Shown piece after piece: positions 33,916 to 45,943 of a stretch of 64,000 nucleotides of DNA. The notes beneath the pieces are model-generated. The model had not been told where the DNA came from. It searched no databases and saw nothing but the letters and a program-made list of their open reading frames with translations. Each line of letters starts with the position of its first letter. Within the stretch, counting starts at the first letter, position 1. This stretch comes from Hofstenia miamia. Taxonomy: Eukaryota > Xenacoelomorpha > Acoela > Hofsteniidae. The translations under genes were made by a program, and so were the position numbers. The stretch is taken from contig CABFPE010000499.1 in NCBI GenBank assembly GCA_900660155.1, positions 243,389 through 307,388 of the forward strand, written 5' to 3'.

Positions 33916-35056
33916 AACAGATTCTCTTGTAAATATTTATTTGTAGCATTAAGTTCTCGATATTTGTATCATACTGTCAAAATATCAATAATATCGTAGA
34001 GAATACAGTAGAACAATTTTATACATCTAAACTTTCGTTGATTCCACATTTAGCTTGATTTTTTTCTATAGCCATCAAGCAAATACTAGATAATCAGATT
34101 TAGTGTAACAAAATAAAAGCCAAAGTTATCAGCATTTTGTTATATTTTTGGAGTCACTAAATTTATGTTTGAAACGTCACTGCTTCAATTTCTGCGACAA
34201 TTTACTGTTATAAAAATTCTGTTATGCGAAATTGCGAGGCTTCCCGTTGGTGTGTAGAATTTTGAAATAGTTGTGGACACAACATAATACTTTGGGTCGA
34301 ACATAAAGATCCACTGTCGCAAAATTTATAATTTTGCACTTAATCCAAAAATTGTTTGCATTGTGTTATGTCTTTTTTCTTTCTAGCTTACTAATCAAAA
34401 ACGAGTTTACATTTTATTTATATTTAGGTTATGTAGATAATGGAAGCATTAACTCAATATGGATGTTCATCCTACAATGTTCTTTAAAAATACTAGACTT
34501 AATAAGCTTTTTAAGATTTTGTTATACAATTATTTTCATAACCTTAGTATTTTAGATACAAATTTTAATTGTTATGAAAACAAATTTACAAATATATACA
34601 TTCAACAGTTTACCAAAGTGCCGCTGGGTAATCATGGCTTGGCTGGGTTTGACGGCTTTAGTGACTAAAAACTGAATGTAGTTTGATGGCGTACATTTTC
34701 AAAGAAATTCCACCCCAGGCAGAGTTTACGTATTTATTTCAGTGAGGATTTTGAACTACAGCAATGAATATGTAGGACTTTTAATTGAACGATGCAAGCT
34801 TTTAAATTTTTACAGTATTTTTGAAAATTCAAATTATTGCGCTAAGATCCTTACTAATATTATAAAATAATTTTCTTCAAAATTGCAAATTCCTATTACT
34901 GGTATCATAAAAAATGTTTACAAGTAATGAAGCCTAAGTAAATGATATTTTGGCAGGCATCGATCAAGGTGAGGCATAATTCTAATGAAAATAGGATTCT
35001 GCGGGATCACTCCATCCGAGAGGACTTACTATTCGCGGTCACATGGGATAGCGACC
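33916..35056. other. intergenic, hydrophobic AT-rich ORFs only
   Basis: Overlapping plus-strand frames at 34334-34668 are rich in Phe, Leu, Ile and Tyr, as expected from AT-rich DNA, and are not called. A 12-base segment between CAG and GTGAGG at 34958-34969 could be a micro-exon but is unsupported. Confidence 0.35.
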
Positions 35057-35179
35057 ATGAATTTCATAATATTTCTCATAATTTTTGAAATTTTAGTCAA
35101 AATAGAGGTTAATGCCGTGCGACCAATCGATCAGAATATTTCCTGGGACTGGAATGGGAAGGGACTTGTTCCAAACTGA
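35057..35179 (+). CDS. candidate short secreted peptide precursor, 40 aa
   Basis: I do not recognise it. The ATG sits in GCGACCATGA, close to the animal initiation consensus. Residues 1-20 (MNFIIFLIIFEILVKIEVNA) look like a textbook signal peptide, with small residues at -3 and -1. The predicted product is the 20-residue VRPIDQNISWDWNGKGLVPN, which contains an N-glycosylation sequon (NIS) and no Cys. The frame is open upstream to 34985, but the upstream part is unlike a protein start. No poly(A) signal is obvious. It may be a peptide hormone or other secreted peptide, a first exon, or chance. Confidence 0.35.
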   Translation: MNFIIFLIIFEILVKIEVNAVRPIDQNISWDWNGKGLVPN

Positions 35180-36685
35180 GCAGGACAAAAAAAGATTGGG
35201 ACAAACAAAATTCTGAACTCTGGTAGAACATGAATCAAAAGATAAAATAGAACCTATCAAATGTTGAGCTTTCATATACATATATATATATATATAGATA
35301 ATAACTAAGCACCCAATGAGACGCCAATTGTGAGAACCACATTGATGATAACTTTGTAAAGGATAATGCAAAACATGTGAATGCAATAGAGACTCCTTTG
35401 AATATTTTCAATTAAATTTCTCATCAAATGGGCAAGATTTTGATAACAATCAAAGAAATACTTACATAGACGAAATTCTAGCAATACGTATCATTATCGT
35501 AATTTTCGTGATGAGTATTCCATATTTCAGAGAATGAATTATTGTGCGATGGACTTCTGCATATAAAACACCTGGATGCGACATGAATTCTCCTTAATAC
35601 ACAGTTGAGGCTGATGGTCGTTAATATTTACACTCTTTAATAGAAGTAACTACATAGTTCCTCAGTGACCAAAAAGAATTATGAAGACCTTCATTATATA
35701 TATATATATATATATATATATAGCACTTGGAAAAAACGCCTGAAGCAATTACAAGAATTTTTTCAAAATTTACTATTGTCAATATATTTCAATAAGCTAT
35801 TCAGATTATGTTCCCACAGCGTCAAATAGTTATTCAAAAGAGGAAGACAGATTCTCGTTTACTAAATGTTTATCGCGCCATACGATGCCATCTGAAAACG
35901 CAGCCTAGCTAGATGTTCTTGCAATAATAGAGGTGGTTTACATAAGCCAAGTTTAGTTCTAATGTGTCACTTACCTTTATTTTAAACAAATTGTTAAAAA
36001 TAGCTTATTTCGAATGTACCAATAAAAAACATATGTATTTAAATGCTGCAAAAATTGCTCTGATATATTTGATTTGGAATGCAGCAATCGTCATTTAATT
36101 GATGGTATTTCGAAAACAATTTTCTAAAGTTATTTTCAAAGAATTTGATTGATGGGTTTTTTGTAAATAATTGGGTCAGGTAAAAGTATTCAGAGGAATT
36201 TCAGGAAATTCAATGGTTGTTGAAGTAAAATGTACTTTAAAAATAATTTATAACATTGAGTTTTTAGTTTAATGTTAGTATTTCATACTGATCTTGAAAA
36301 TTTGTTGTATTTTTGCATAAATTGAAAAGATTTGAGAAAATGTCAATTATGTCTAAACTTGGTACACAGAATTTTGGCCTCCGGTTCATATATATTCTAG
36401 TAGTCTGTGCAAGATACAAAAATGATCACAGTTGCATTTGCAGAGCATATAACAACTTAACCAACGATGGTTATTTAATTTGCGTGTTTGCAAACAGGGC
36501 GCAAAACTTCAGTTTTTGCACGTGTTTAATTTGTTTAATTTAGTTATGCAGAACATGCAGAGTTGAATTTCTGTATCACAATTCACAACGTCAACCATGG
36601 ATCTAGTTTTTATACTTAAGATCAGGAATGTCAAGGACTACCTTTTACAGAAACTTTAAACTTCTTGAGAGTGGTGGATAACTCA
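35180..36685. other. intergenic with two TA arrays
   Basis: TA arrays lie at 35276-35296 and 35694-35722. No gene is recognised. The 76-codon plus ORF at 36313-36543 has no motif. Confidence 0.45.
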
Positions 36686-36687
36686 AG

Positions 36688-37775
36688 AGAAAAACTACAA
36701 GTGACCTCTCTGTGAAGTCTCGGGACATGAAAGGCAGATTGACAAATTTACCTTTGAGAAATCCTATTTTCTCTGGACGAGACTTAGCTCAAAGGAATCT
36801 CTGTTCACCATTGGACAGCAACGTGGTCCCAAAAAATCAAATTTCAAACTTCGCTGGTTCTACATTTTCATTTTATGTCCAGCAATGAATTGACATTAAT
36901 CACTCCCGTAGAGCGCCATCTATTACCCAATAGATACAAAGTTCGCCTCGGATGTTAAGCAGAAACATCACGAAATGCAAAGCAAGACATTAACATTTGA
37001 AACTGTTTAGCAAAGAGGAAATTATGCAGTTAAAAGAGAAAGTTACATTCAACAGAGGAATCGTCCAGTACTTCCACTAATACGGAACACGCGAATCAAA
37101 CTCATGAATATGCAACAAGCTCAACTCCCCTCAAAAACCAAGACGAGGAACAGAATCTGTGTTGACACTGGACATCACTTTAAACCGCAGTAAAGCATCA
37201 GATCGAAAAGCCAGTTTAACAGTAGCTGCAACTGTAAAGCATCTGGCAGAAGCTCAGAAAAAATGTTTTGTTACAGGGTGCTATAAAAGGACACTTATTT
37301 TGAATATTGCTTGCTTCAACTTGTTCACATCATTGGTGTACATGAAATTCTGTTTCACCTGTAGGTCACTGGCTGATGCAGTGTTAAACGACATTGCTTT
37401 TCTTGTGAGGATCTAGAAATTCAAACCAATTAATAAAAGCATTTCCGAATATGCAGAGACAGCTCTTCAATGTAATTTTATGGTACCTCCGTGAATCCTT
37501 TGTTTTAAGATGATTATTCAAGTGAACCAAATCCATCTTGGGTTCGGCTGCAGCAATGAAATACCCAAATCATGCCAACATTGCCCATTTAACACAGCCC
37601 TCATTCCGACTATGCCAATTAGTAAGCTATGTATCAAATTACTTGTTCAACTTATTACTAATCAGGTCAGCCAGCTGAATCCTGGAATGGGTGCACTTCT
37701 TGCAAAGCCAGCCTTGAAAATTGTCCATGGTTTGCGCTTAGTGAACGAATGTGCTTGGAGAGTAGGACTATAGCG
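36688..37775 (+). other. unrecognised coding-like scraps
   Basis: Several plus-strand frames have balanced composition unlike their AT-rich surroundings. At 36688-36888 one reads GRLTNLPLRNPIFSGRDLAQ. At 37015-37190 another reads RGNYAVKRESYIQQRNRPVL and ends in RICVDTGHHFKPQ. At 37510-37773 a third gives NQVSQLNPGMGALLAKPALK. I cannot assign any. They lie directly upstream of a Tc1/mariner relic on the same strand and could be parts of one or more eroded transposons or an ancient pseudogene. Confidence 0.3.
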
Positions 37776-37941
37776 AAATATTGGTGGTTGACAACGAACA
37801 AAAGCTACAGTGCATCGAAGAGCATCGTAAGAACCTCAAGACTGCAAAAAAATTTAGTAATTTTTTTAACTATGAATATTCATTTGTTTTTCTTTTCTCA
37901 ATTGTAAATATTAGGATGCACTGCGGGGCTGAATAGTCTGG

Positions 37942-38615
37942 ATGAAATTGGCTGACAATTTTTCACTGAAGTTTTTCCAATGCATATGTGAATATCAGCT
38001 GGGAAGAGATGAAAAGTTCAAATTTATGTTTTTTAGTAGGAGAAGGGACGACCCTATTGAACCAGTCCATGGGTCATGGACTAGATCAGGTATAAAGAAG
38101 AAGCTGCTGAAAATGGTTTGCACAAAGAAAAACGCAGGAGTTTTGATGAAACTTGACCAATCTACAGTTTCAGGACATTTTCTGAGATGTGTTTTTCAGC
38201 AGCATCAAAACAAAAACAAGATTTGGTTCAATAGTCAGGAGAAAAGGCCTATTTAAATATAGCCATGGGTGGGGGCGCACGGTCACATTCTGGTTTTATT
38301 TAAAAATTTTTCTCGAAGAAACGATTAACAGTAAAAAATATTGTGAAATTGTGTTAGAGGTTGTTCTATATGCTTTATGCCCCAACGACTGGATATTGCA
38401 GCGAAATCTCATACCTCGCTTGAAATATAAATTTTCATGTCTCAAACAGAATTCTAATTATTCAGGTTGCACCAAATTCTCCAGAGATCAATCCGCTGAA
38501 AACCGTGTGGACAGTCCTCAAGAACTTCGTGGAAAAGAAAAATCTAATTACGAAGGCCAAATTGGTTGAGAAAAACCCAAGAATCGCAACATTAAACATC
38601 GCCAGTTATACTTAG
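37942..38615 (+). pseudogene. Tc1/mariner-type transposase relic
   Basis: In the last frame, 38466-38615 encodes VAPNSPEINPLKTVWTVLKN then LITKAKLVEK, matching the conserved W.p.SPDLNPIEn.W..lK block with its catalytic acidic residue. Upstream in another frame (38260-38420) are GWGRTVTFWFYLKIFLEETI and the KKYCEIVLEVVLYALCPNDW segment, equivalent to the part before QQDNAPxH, whose own Asp-containing motif is lost (ILQRNLIPRLK). Around 38085-38190 a helix-turn-helix-like stretch includes LMKLDQSTVSGHFLR. Frameshifts near 38240 and 38460 show it is dead. Terminal inverted repeats were not found. Confidence 0.7.
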
Positions 38616-39638
38616 AAATTTGATGTACGGTATTTCTCTGCATTAATAAAAATGTTTCCCAACAACAGAAAATTTGTAAAAATCAAATTTATTTGTTTAT
38701 AGCCAGTTCATTTTGCAACTACCTCTACTTTTCTGTTTGTAAATATGTTCATCGTCATCCGTTTGTGACTAAATGAAATTCGGGTGATTCCCATTTTTTG
38801 CGTCAATTTATATTAGCGGAGAAGATTAATATGGAATACATGTAGTTGCAGAAAAATAGATGAACGTTTTTCTTTAATGATAGAATTTTATTGGTCCCAA
38901 TTCTGTTCTATTACAGCCTCATGAAATTTACTTTCCCAAAGGTGCCATATGCTCAAGCGGTATAACTTCAATTTTAGAAAATATTGTTATTTACAGTCTG
39001 AAATTTCTTTTCCCAGTCTCCTGTTGGAATCATTCCCTTTAAATAATGAAGTCCAATGGCACAGGGATCAGTAAATTCCGTTGCTGTGAAAGGTCTATTA
39101 TATCCCAAATTTAAACTTCTAATTAAAAGGATTAACACATTCTTTGACTTAAAGCAGCTTTGAATTGTTTATGAAATTTGTTTGTTGGCAGGATGTTCAA
39201 TTATAGAATTTGAATTATACAAAATTCCAAATATCCACCTTTGAATGACATTATTTAATACTATATAAAAATTAACATAAGTAATTCCCATAAGGTACTT
39301 ATCTTCCCAAATATTTCTTTTTATACTCTTAGCTGTATTGATATGTTATTTACATATAAATTTTAAACAAAGTAAACATCATCATAAGCTTTGTAACGTT
39401 CATTTCTTTCATTAACCTGAACTGGTGAAGCTACTCAATAATATATTTTATTATTCGAATCAAATCCATATAGAGTAGAGACCGACTGCTAACAAACATA
39501 AAAATCTCATTTCACAAAACAGTCAAAGGCAACTATTCGGAAATGTAATTCAATTTTAATATATTATATGCAATTTTTTGAAATGAAATGATGTCACCTT
39601 CATGCTCTGTGAAGTTTCCGCGAACTGAAATACAATCT
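38616..39638. other. AT-rich DNA, nothing recognised
   Basis: No gene, RNA or clear repeat. Confidence 0.45.
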
Positions 39639-39642
39639 TTAA

Positions 39643-40334
39643 CCCTTAAATGCATAAGTGTTTTTCTGACACTTTTGCATAAGCATTGGTAATTTGACTC
39701 TACTATTAAAAATCAATTGTGCATCCAAATTTACAAGGTATCTAACTTATCAGTAAACAGTTTTACGCTTTAGATGCCACTGATCGAGCAGCTGTAGACC
39801 AAGTTTTTCAGAAAAATCAATGACGATAGCATTTTATCTTTCAAAGGGAAGAAACCTATTTTTATGCAATTGAATTGATTCTATCTGAATTAAGAATATT
39901 TTAAAAAGAAGTTGATGTTTAATGCTGAATGCTTTTCTTTACAATTTAGCCCTGATAACAACTGATTACCTGAATCATTGGCACTATTTGTCTATTATCA
40001 TTTTGGCCTTTCCATTTTTTTCATCTAACTTATCATCATGGTGCATAGAAGAAAAAAGGACAGCAACACTTAAGAGCATACTTTTGTGAATGTATATGAT
40101 TAATAAATACTTTTGTATTTAGATAATCATGACGAGGGTCAATTTGACTCACCTGAAAATTTTACTTAAGTAGAATATTTCCAGCCATTGATCGAAAGAA
40201 ACCATTAAATAGTTATGATTTTTAGGATATCACGAGCTGATAGAGCTTAATAAACGAAAGTTTTCCAGAACAGCAAATGATGCTAAAAAGATAAGAAATA
40301 ATTGTTATGGAATTAAATTTCTAACACTTTAAGG
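39643..40334. mobile_element. non-autonomous piggyBac-like element, 692 bp
   Basis: TTAA (39639-39642) precedes CCCTTAAATGCATAAGTG. The right end, reverse complemented, reads CCTTAAAGTGTTAG and is followed by TTAG, a one-base decay of TTAA. Just inside the left end TGCATAAGTG and CACTTTTGCA form an imperfect hairpin, in the same place as the palindrome of the 30.7-kb piggyBac. Words of the form TCAATTTGACTC (40138-40150) and AATTTGACTC (39692-39701) recur near the ends. No transposase remains. The ends are short and diverged, so the assignment is moderate. Confidence 0.55.
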
Positions 40335-42249
40335 TTAGTTATTCATTATGGTAAGCTCATGGACCACAATTGGCAATAATCTAAAGGTAATTTGTAATTG
40401 TTCTTTGTTAGTGCAAACATATTCAAAACAGAAAGTTTTCACACTATTTAATCTGGTGGTGTATACCTTGTATGTCTGAAGGATATACTTATGATCCATT
40501 CCCTCAATTGTTATAATATCGAAGTAGCGAAGCAGTTGCCAGAAATTATTTTTTTGATTATAAATAATAAAATTATATTGATTAATTAAAGAGGCATTCT
40601 TCGGAATAGAAGTTATTTACACCTGACTCGAGTGTAGAGTGTATTCGGCTTTTTATGTTGGGTTTGATCTATTGATGAAATGAAGGAAAGGAAAACCATC
40701 CAAATATGAAAATTGGTTAATCTTACAACTATAGTCAATAACAACTTGCATAAAACTTGAATATGTTCGATGGATTATTAAAATGAGAATTTACTTTCGT
40801 CTTGCTTTGAAGCAAATGCAATGGTGGTAAGGCTTAAGAAATGGAGGAGACTTATTATGTTCTTATATTGAATACTTGAGCAAAATTTTACAAAATATTT
40901 CTTCATTTAGCTGTATTTATTGCTTCATTATTATATTTAATGCTGCATATTGGCCATCATTAAGGCATACCTTGAGCTGCATGTTTATGAGTATCATGAA
41001 ATCCACTCTCCAATTGAAACTGGAAACTATGTAGTTTAACTAGTAAAAAAGTATTGTGCAACAACAAATTTGATTGTAACCTTTTTTCATAAAAAACTGA
41101 AATATTTCAAAATACCCATTTGTGAAAAGAAAGAGCATTGTGAATGAAACAATATGGGCTAATTATATGCAAACCCTTTATACTAATGAAATTAAGATCA
41201 TTGAAATTTAGAAACTCGTCAAGACAATGCTGTACTGTAGAGTGCGGCCAAAGTAGCCATAGCCATTTTCAAATAAATGATGATGTGTTAATGCGAATTG
41301 TTGCCAGTCTTACATTGAATAGTAGGGCATAGTGGCCACCATCATGCATTTTTGGTATACAACAAAAGCAAAATTTCAAAAAAAAATTTAAACTGTTTTT
41401 CTTACAAATTAATAATTTACATTTTTAGACAATACCAAAGAAAAATTTTCTTCATTAATTGCCCTGAAGTTGTTAAGTTAAAAGACAGGTTAGATAATAA
41501 AGGTGTAAATCAATTATAAATGTTCTAATGAAAATGCAATCCAAATCAAAACTATTTAAATCCCCATTTTTTAAATATCATGTCATCCTCTTAATAACCT
41601 AATGCCTTCCCATCACAAATAAACACAAAAGACGACATCAAACTCACCGAATAAAAACCTCTCACCTTGCCTGTCAATTATTACCCTACATACTACGTTT
41701 TTTAATAGTTAATTTTCATTTATATGTAATTTTACATTTCTTTTATATTTTTTTTGTAAATTGACTACTTTATATAAAAAATTCTCTTTCTTTCTTATTT
41801 CCATCTCAATTAATTGAAAAAGATCTCTTTAAACTATGTATTAAATATGAGGGTAAATTTAGGCAAATAGAACTATAATGAATCCATTTTTATGAATTTG
41901 GATGACTGAAAAATCATGTTGAACTGATCTTAGCTTTACAATGTTGTCAGGTTTCCAAATTGATTTTTTTAAGTTTAATATAAAATATTTCATATCAATA
42001 TAAAAAAATAAGAACTAAGTTTGCAAAATGCATCTTTGAGGTCAATTTTTCAAATATTTTTGCAGTTTATCGAGTGCCATGACACGTAATTGAACTCTCA
42101 ATTTGACGCAATCGAAATGCTTCATCAGAAAATCCTGCATAGATTATTCAAAACAAGCAAGTCCTGCAATTGAATAAAGTAACCAATGAGTTGTAGCTTA
42201 AGATTTATCAGCCAACAACTGAAAGATTGGCCATGCACTTTACACATTG
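40335..42249. other. AT-rich DNA, nothing recognised
   Basis: No supportable gene. A 62-codon ORF at 41144-41332 has no motif. Confidence 0.45.
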
Positions 42250-42539
42250 CCTTTGAAAACTCTCAAGACCACGAAAATCTGAGATAATTGATCAAACCAT
42301 GTTTTATTCAAACTTATTATTATTATTGAGCTACTGGTTACATTTGGAATGTTACGCTTTTTAGTATACAGTTTTATTAGATTTCAGTGGTTCTTCCTGG
42401 TGATCTATCATTGTCCTCTGCTGAGGAGAACTCATGTCTCTCTGATTACCAACTTTCTAAGCTCTTCTACAAAGGCATTCTAAACGCTTTTCGCGTCTAC
42501 TTCAACATTTTTCTCAAGAAAATTTACTTAAATCCTTTT
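42250..42539. repeat. 290-bp flank, copy 1
   Basis: Identical to 45654-45943 at an offset of 3404 bases. It ends at the N at 42540, after which LINE sequence starts abruptly. A target-site duplication this long is not credible, so this is most likely the same locus placed on both sides of a misjoined or allelic LINE contig. Confidence 0.97.
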
Positions 42540-42540
42540 N

Positions 42541-44653
42541 AGAAAAGCTGAACAGACGAAGCAAAAGGAAAATGAAGTGGCAGATGTAGTAGTAGTGGTA
42601 GAAACAGCAGAAACCGCAGCTGTAGAAACATAGACATCAATCAAGGAATGGATGAAGAAAGAAATAGAAGACCGAAGTAGGCTGCCAGTACCAAGAGGCA
42701 TTAAGAGAAGCAAGTTAGCAGTAGAGACAGCAAAGGTTAACAAAGTATTAGAAAGGATAGATGCTAAGACTGTAACAGAGATAAACAGGTTAGTGTATGC
42801 AGGCGCATGGGAGGTGCTGAAGAATGTAGGCATGGACATGAAGAAGAAAAGACAACACGAAGATAAGGGAGACAGAAAGCCAGCATGGGAGAGAAGAATT
42901 GAGAATAAAGTGGCAAAGATTAGGCAGCAAATAGGGAAGATCAGAACAAGTAAGGCGGTACAGGACAGGTGCAGGGTAGGTAAGTGGAAGACTATAGAAA
43001 CTTCAAGAGAAGAGCTTAAGCAGAGATTAGTTGCAGAAGCTAAGAAACTGAGAAAATATAGGGCAAGGGCGAAGCAGGCAAGAGACAATATGATGTTTGA
43101 GACTCAAGAAGGAAGTTTCTACTAATAACTAGATGCAGAAGAAAAGGCTACAGCTAGAGCAGGCGAAGATGCAGTAAGGTTCTGGAAGAATATATAGGGA
43201 AGTGAGGGACCAGAGATTGAGAGTGAGCAGATAGAGAAGGGCTTCAGACAAAAAGAAGAAGAAGTAATCACAACGGCAAAGCTAAAGGAGGCTCTAAAGA
43301 AGAAGCAGGCTGGCGTGTTCCTTAGAACAGAACAGGTTGATACCAGAGGAGCAGAAGGGCTGTAGGACAAAGACAAGAGGATGCAAAGATCAGTTGTTAA
43401 TAGACCAGGCAGTAGTGGAGAATTGTAGAAGGAAGACAAACTTACCAATGGCATGGATAGACTACCGGAAGGCATATGACAGCATATCACATAGATGGGT
43501 ATTGAGGACGCTAGAGGTCAATGGAGTTTCTCGGAAATGGGTTGAGTTTCTAGGAAGAGAGATGGGAAAATGGCAGACTGAGATAGACGGGCACATGCTG
43601 AGGTTTAGGCGAGGCATATTCCAGGGAGACAGCTTAGCACCACTACTGTTTGTAGTTAGCTTAATTCCCATCACAGAAAAGTTAAAGGAGACAGGTATAG
43701 GATATAAGTTGGAGAAGAATGGTAGAGCAGTGAGTCACCTGTGGTACATGGACGACCTGTAGATGTATGCTAGTTCAAGGAAGATGTTGCAGAAGCAAGT
43801 GGAGCATTGGAGAATGCAAGTAGAGATTCTGGGTTGGAATTTGGATTAGGAAAGTGTGCGACATTGACAATGACCAGAGGCAAGTGCATAGATGGAGATG
43901 GTTTGAGGACGAGCAGTGGTAATAAGATTGAGGAAGTCAAAGAGGGTACAAGTACTTAGGTGTGATGGAGAAAGATAGAACAGGTCATGAGGAAATGGGG
44001 ACGAGATTAAGAAAAGATTACAAGAGGAGAGTAAGGAAGATACTACAGAAGTCAGCATTAAATGGGCAGAATAGTATAAAGGCGATACCAGTATTGAGGT
44101 ATTCGGCAGGAATAGTTAGGTGGAACAAGAATGAACTTAGGGAGCTAGACAGGGAGACAAGGAAGATACTAGCAGCAGAGAGAGCATTCAACTTAAATGG
44201 AGATGTAGATAGGCTGTACATGACAAGGCATAAGGGAGGTAAAGGGCTGCTAAGTGTGGAGGAGACTGTAGAAGCAGAAGCACTAGGGCTAAAGGAATAT
44301 GTAGAAGAGCAACCGAGAGGATCCCTACTAGAGGTCACTAAGGAGTTAAGGAAGATAAGAACTGAGAGTGAAGGAAAGAAGGTATACGAGAGTAGGATGG
44401 AATCAGTAAGACAAACAAGGTATAGTCAGAAGGCAATGCATGGAGAATACTGGCGGAACACAGAAATGTGTGAAAGAGGAGAGCAACAAGTGGTTAAAGA
44501 AGGCAGGACTGAAGAGAGAAACAGAAGCACTGATAATGGCAGCACAGGAGCAAGCAATAAGAACAAACTGGGTGAAGAAGCATATAGACAAAAGAGTAGA
44601 AGTAAGTGATAAGTGTAGGCTATGTAAGAAAGAGTGTGAGATCATCTGATAGC
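42541..44653 (+). pseudogene. non-LTR retrotransposon polyprotein, internally deleted
   Basis: Purine-rich plus-strand copy. Coding 42590-43122 gives the basic N-terminal region (MKKEIEDRSRLPVPRGIKRS, ERRIENKVAKIRQQIGKI, FETQEGSFY). The RT fingers are missing: the frame jumps from KKKQAGVF to [14 protein letters not shown] near 43318. The palm follows with [11 protein letters not shown] (catalytic Asp), [13 protein letters not shown], and YMDD at 43745-43756, whose next Lys codon is TAG (43760-43762). Downstream are YKYLGVMEKD, IPVLRYSAGIVRW, DRETRKILAAERAFN, DVDRLYMTRHKGGKGL, and a zinc-knuckle start CRLCKKEC. The copy then enters the gap. The family is common in invertebrates, and its missing C-terminus matches the scrap at 6.8 kb. 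At least three frame breaks make it non-functional. Clade not assigned. Confidence 0.88.
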
Positions 44654-45653
44654 NNNNNNNNNNNNNNNNNNNNNNNNNNNNNNNNNNNNNNNNNNNNNNN
44701 NNNNNNNNNNNNNNNNNNNNNNNNNNNNNNNNNNNNNNNNNNNNNNNNNNNNNNNNNNNNNNNNNNNNNNNNNNNNNNNNNNNNNNNNNNNNNNNNNNNN
44801 NNNNNNNNNNNNNNNNNNNNNNNNNNNNNNNNNNNNNNNNNNNNNNNNNNNNNNNNNNNNNNNNNNNNNNNNNNNNNNNNNNNNNNNNNNNNNNNNNNNN
44901 NNNNNNNNNNNNNNNNNNNNNNNNNNNNNNNNNNNNNNNNNNNNNNNNNNNNNNNNNNNNNNNNNNNNNNNNNNNNNNNNNNNNNNNNNNNNNNNNNNNN
45001 NNNNNNNNNNNNNNNNNNNNNNNNNNNNNNNNNNNNNNNNNNNNNNNNNNNNNNNNNNNNNNNNNNNNNNNNNNNNNNNNNNNNNNNNNNNNNNNNNNNN
45101 NNNNNNNNNNNNNNNNNNNNNNNNNNNNNNNNNNNNNNNNNNNNNNNNNNNNNNNNNNNNNNNNNNNNNNNNNNNNNNNNNNNNNNNNNNNNNNNNNNNN
45201 NNNNNNNNNNNNNNNNNNNNNNNNNNNNNNNNNNNNNNNNNNNNNNNNNNNNNNNNNNNNNNNNNNNNNNNNNNNNNNNNNNNNNNNNNNNNNNNNNNNN
45301 NNNNNNNNNNNNNNNNNNNNNNNNNNNNNNNNNNNNNNNNNNNNNNNNNNNNNNNNNNNNNNNNNNNNNNNNNNNNNNNNNNNNNNNNNNNNNNNNNNNN
45401 NNNNNNNNNNNNNNNNNNNNNNNNNNNNNNNNNNNNNNNNNNNNNNNNNNNNNNNNNNNNNNNNNNNNNNNNNNNNNNNNNNNNNNNNNNNNNNNNNNNN
45501 NNNNNNNNNNNNNNNNNNNNNNNNNNNNNNNNNNNNNNNNNNNNNNNNNNNNNNNNNNNNNNNNNNNNNNNNNNNNNNNNNNNNNNNNNNNNNNNNNNNN
45601 NNNNNNNNNNNNNNNNNNNNNNNNNNNNNNNNNNNNNNNNNNNNNNNNNNNNN
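44654..45653. other. assembly gap, 1000 N
   Basis: Placeholder run of exactly 1000 N inside the LINE copy. Confidence 1.
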
Positions 45654-45943
45654 CCTTTGAAAACTCTCAAGACCACGAAAATCTGAGATAATTGATCAAA
45701 CCATGTTTTATTCAAACTTATTATTATTATTGAGCTACTGGTTACATTTGGAATGTTACGCTTTTTAGTATACAGTTTTATTAGATTTCAGTGGTTCTTC
45801 CTGGTGATCTATCATTGTCCTCTGCTGAGGAGAACTCATGTCTCTCTGATTACCAACTTTCTAAGCTCTTCTACAAAGGCATTCTAAACGCTTTTCGCGT
45901 CTACTTCAACATTTTTCTCAAGAAAATTTACTTAAATCCTTTT
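45654..45943. repeat. 290-bp flank, copy 2
   Basis: Identical to 42250-42539 and continuous with unique sequence to its right. A phrase near its end (TAAGCTCTTCTACAAA) also occurs at 50436-50451, hinting that this DNA is itself part of a dispersed element. Confidence 0.97.

Noticed and set aside
34334..34668. Hydrophobic plus-strand ORFs as a membrane protein
   Set aside because: The Phe/Leu/Ile/Tyr-rich composition is what AT-rich DNA gives by chance. There is no start context or signal layout.
42528..43490. Minus-strand Ser/Leu-rich ORFs over the LINE copy (also 43846-44645)
   Set aside because: They are shadows of the purine-rich coding strand; the plus-strand frames carry the RT motifs.
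44606..45715. Long open frames across 44.6-45.7 kb
   Set aside because: Same artefact: they span the second 1000-N gap.
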